From Azoarcus sp. (GTDB taxonomy: Bacteria > Pseudomonadota > Gammaproteobacteria > Burkholderiales > Rhodocyclaceae), in the NCBI GenBank assembly GCA_031282905.1, contig JAITCV010000036.1, positions 1 to 14,823 of the forward strand: a stretch of DNA of 14,823 bases, read 5' to 3'. Within the stretch, counting starts at the first letter, position 1, and each line of letters starts with the position of its first letter. Below are positions 14,502-14,823 of the stretch, one piece after another. Both the position numbers and the translations under genes were made by a program. Below the pieces are notes generated by a model that saw nothing but the letters and a program-made list of their open reading frames with translations, searched no databases and was not told the origin of the DNA.

Positions 14502-14530
14502 AAGGGCAACCCAAGTGGGTTGCCCTTTTT
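14502..14530 (+). terminator. Intrinsic terminator of the tRNA-Thr transcript
   Basis: AAGGGCAACCC (14502-14512) pairs perfectly with GGGTTGCCCTT (14517-14527) around AAGT, ending in a run of five T (14526-14530). Confidence 0.9.
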
Positions 14531-14560
14531 GCTTTGGGCCACCGGCCTTGGATCAGCGCT

Positions 14561-14587
14561 TTGGCATGGATACGATGGAGCTTTAAT
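14561..14587 (+). promoter_or_regulatory. Candidate promoter of the truncated ORF at the right end
   Basis: TTGGCA (14561-14566) and TTTAAT (14582-14587) each match the sigma70 consensus at five of six bases but are only 15 bp apart. It lies 34 bp before ATG 14621. Confidence 0.35.
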
Positions 14588-14620
14588 TTAAGACTCGTCA
14601 ATTAGCAGGGGGACTACCAG

Positions 14621-14749
14621 ATGAGCGAACGTGATGACCTGCTCGCCTCCGTTGCGAGCGAGATCAGGACCTACCGAAAAGGGGACCTCCCCGAGCCGAC
14701 GCCGGAGCACGTCGATCGTTGGCTTCATCAGTTCACGCCGGCTCAGTAG
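14621..14749 (+). pseudogene. Short ORF, apparent N-terminal fragment of a longer protein
   Basis: 42 codons from ATG 14621 to TAG 14747-14749, with AGGGGG about seven bases upstream. The product starts MSERDDLLASVASEIRTYRK and contains PEPTPEHVDRWLHQF, with even, helical, charged composition like the start of a real cytoplasmic protein. The PTPEHVxRWxxQF pattern reminds me of the N-terminus of larger phosphoribosyltransferase-like accessory proteins, but this is a weak recollection. The frame after the stop shows no matching continuation to the window end, so it looks truncated, by deletion or by recombination. It lies directly downstream of the tRNA locus. Confidence 0.45.
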
Positions 14750-14823
14750 GTCGCCACTGCCGACCCTCAATGCCGCCCATGGCCGATCCGGCATTGCGGG
14801 CGCTGGCGGCAAGCTGGGCGTGA

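Noticed and set aside
1..14823. CRISPR array, rRNA or intact transposase
   Set aside because: No regularly spaced repeats, no rRNA-like sequence and no transposase or integrase motifs were seen on either strand.

Overview
The window reads as chromosomal DNA of a GC-rich proteobacterium, most likely a betaproteobacterium. That placement rests on the overall base composition, the 188-residue Dcd whose N-terminus looks betaproteobacterial, and the form of tRNA-Thr(CGT). No 16S or other decisive marker is present, so it is an inference from family resemblance.

Layout, left to right. Positions 3-437 hold the 3' end of a VWA-like (MIDAS) protein cut by the window edge. Positions 742-2913 hold a small sulfur module on the + strand: an exported double-rhodanese sulfurtransferase followed by a YeeE/YedE-type thiosulfate permease. 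Positions 2914-3445 are a convergent, apparently decayed intergenic stretch. It holds a 197-bp element bounded by 36-nt imperfect terminal inverted repeats (MITE-like), several hairpins, and a small unidentified coding remnant.

The core, about 3446-12928, is a Ter (tellurite/stress response) locus arranged as two diverging units around the gap 10120-10303. The leftward unit reads TerY (VWA), TerY (VWA), TerY with a C-terminal zinc ribbon, PP2C phosphatase, Ser/Thr kinase with zinc ribbon, TerC membrane protein. Genes are tightly packed, with an ATGA overlap between the third TerY and the PP2C. The VWA/phosphatase/kinase set is the one described by Anantharaman, Iyer and Aravind as the TerY-associated phosphorylation triad. 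The rightward unit reads TerD, TerD, terminator, AIM24/TIGR00266 protein, TerZ-like protein. TerA, TerB and TerF homologues are not in the window. The combined picture is a cytoplasmic set of calcium-binding TerD-type proteins and metal-dependent VWA scaffolds, under reversible protein phosphorylation and linked to the membrane through TerC.

From 12929 on there is a strong hairpin, a REP-like repeat, the housekeeping gene dcd (dCTP deaminase), then a tRNA locus. The tRNA locus has a 5' half of one tRNA-Thr gene that breaks off just after the anticodon loop, followed 154 bp later by a complete tRNA-Thr(CGT) with a good terminator. Beyond it lies a short ORF (14621-14749) that looks like the first 42 codons of a longer gene stopped early. 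The last segment therefore looks like the edge of an integrated or remodelled accessory region.
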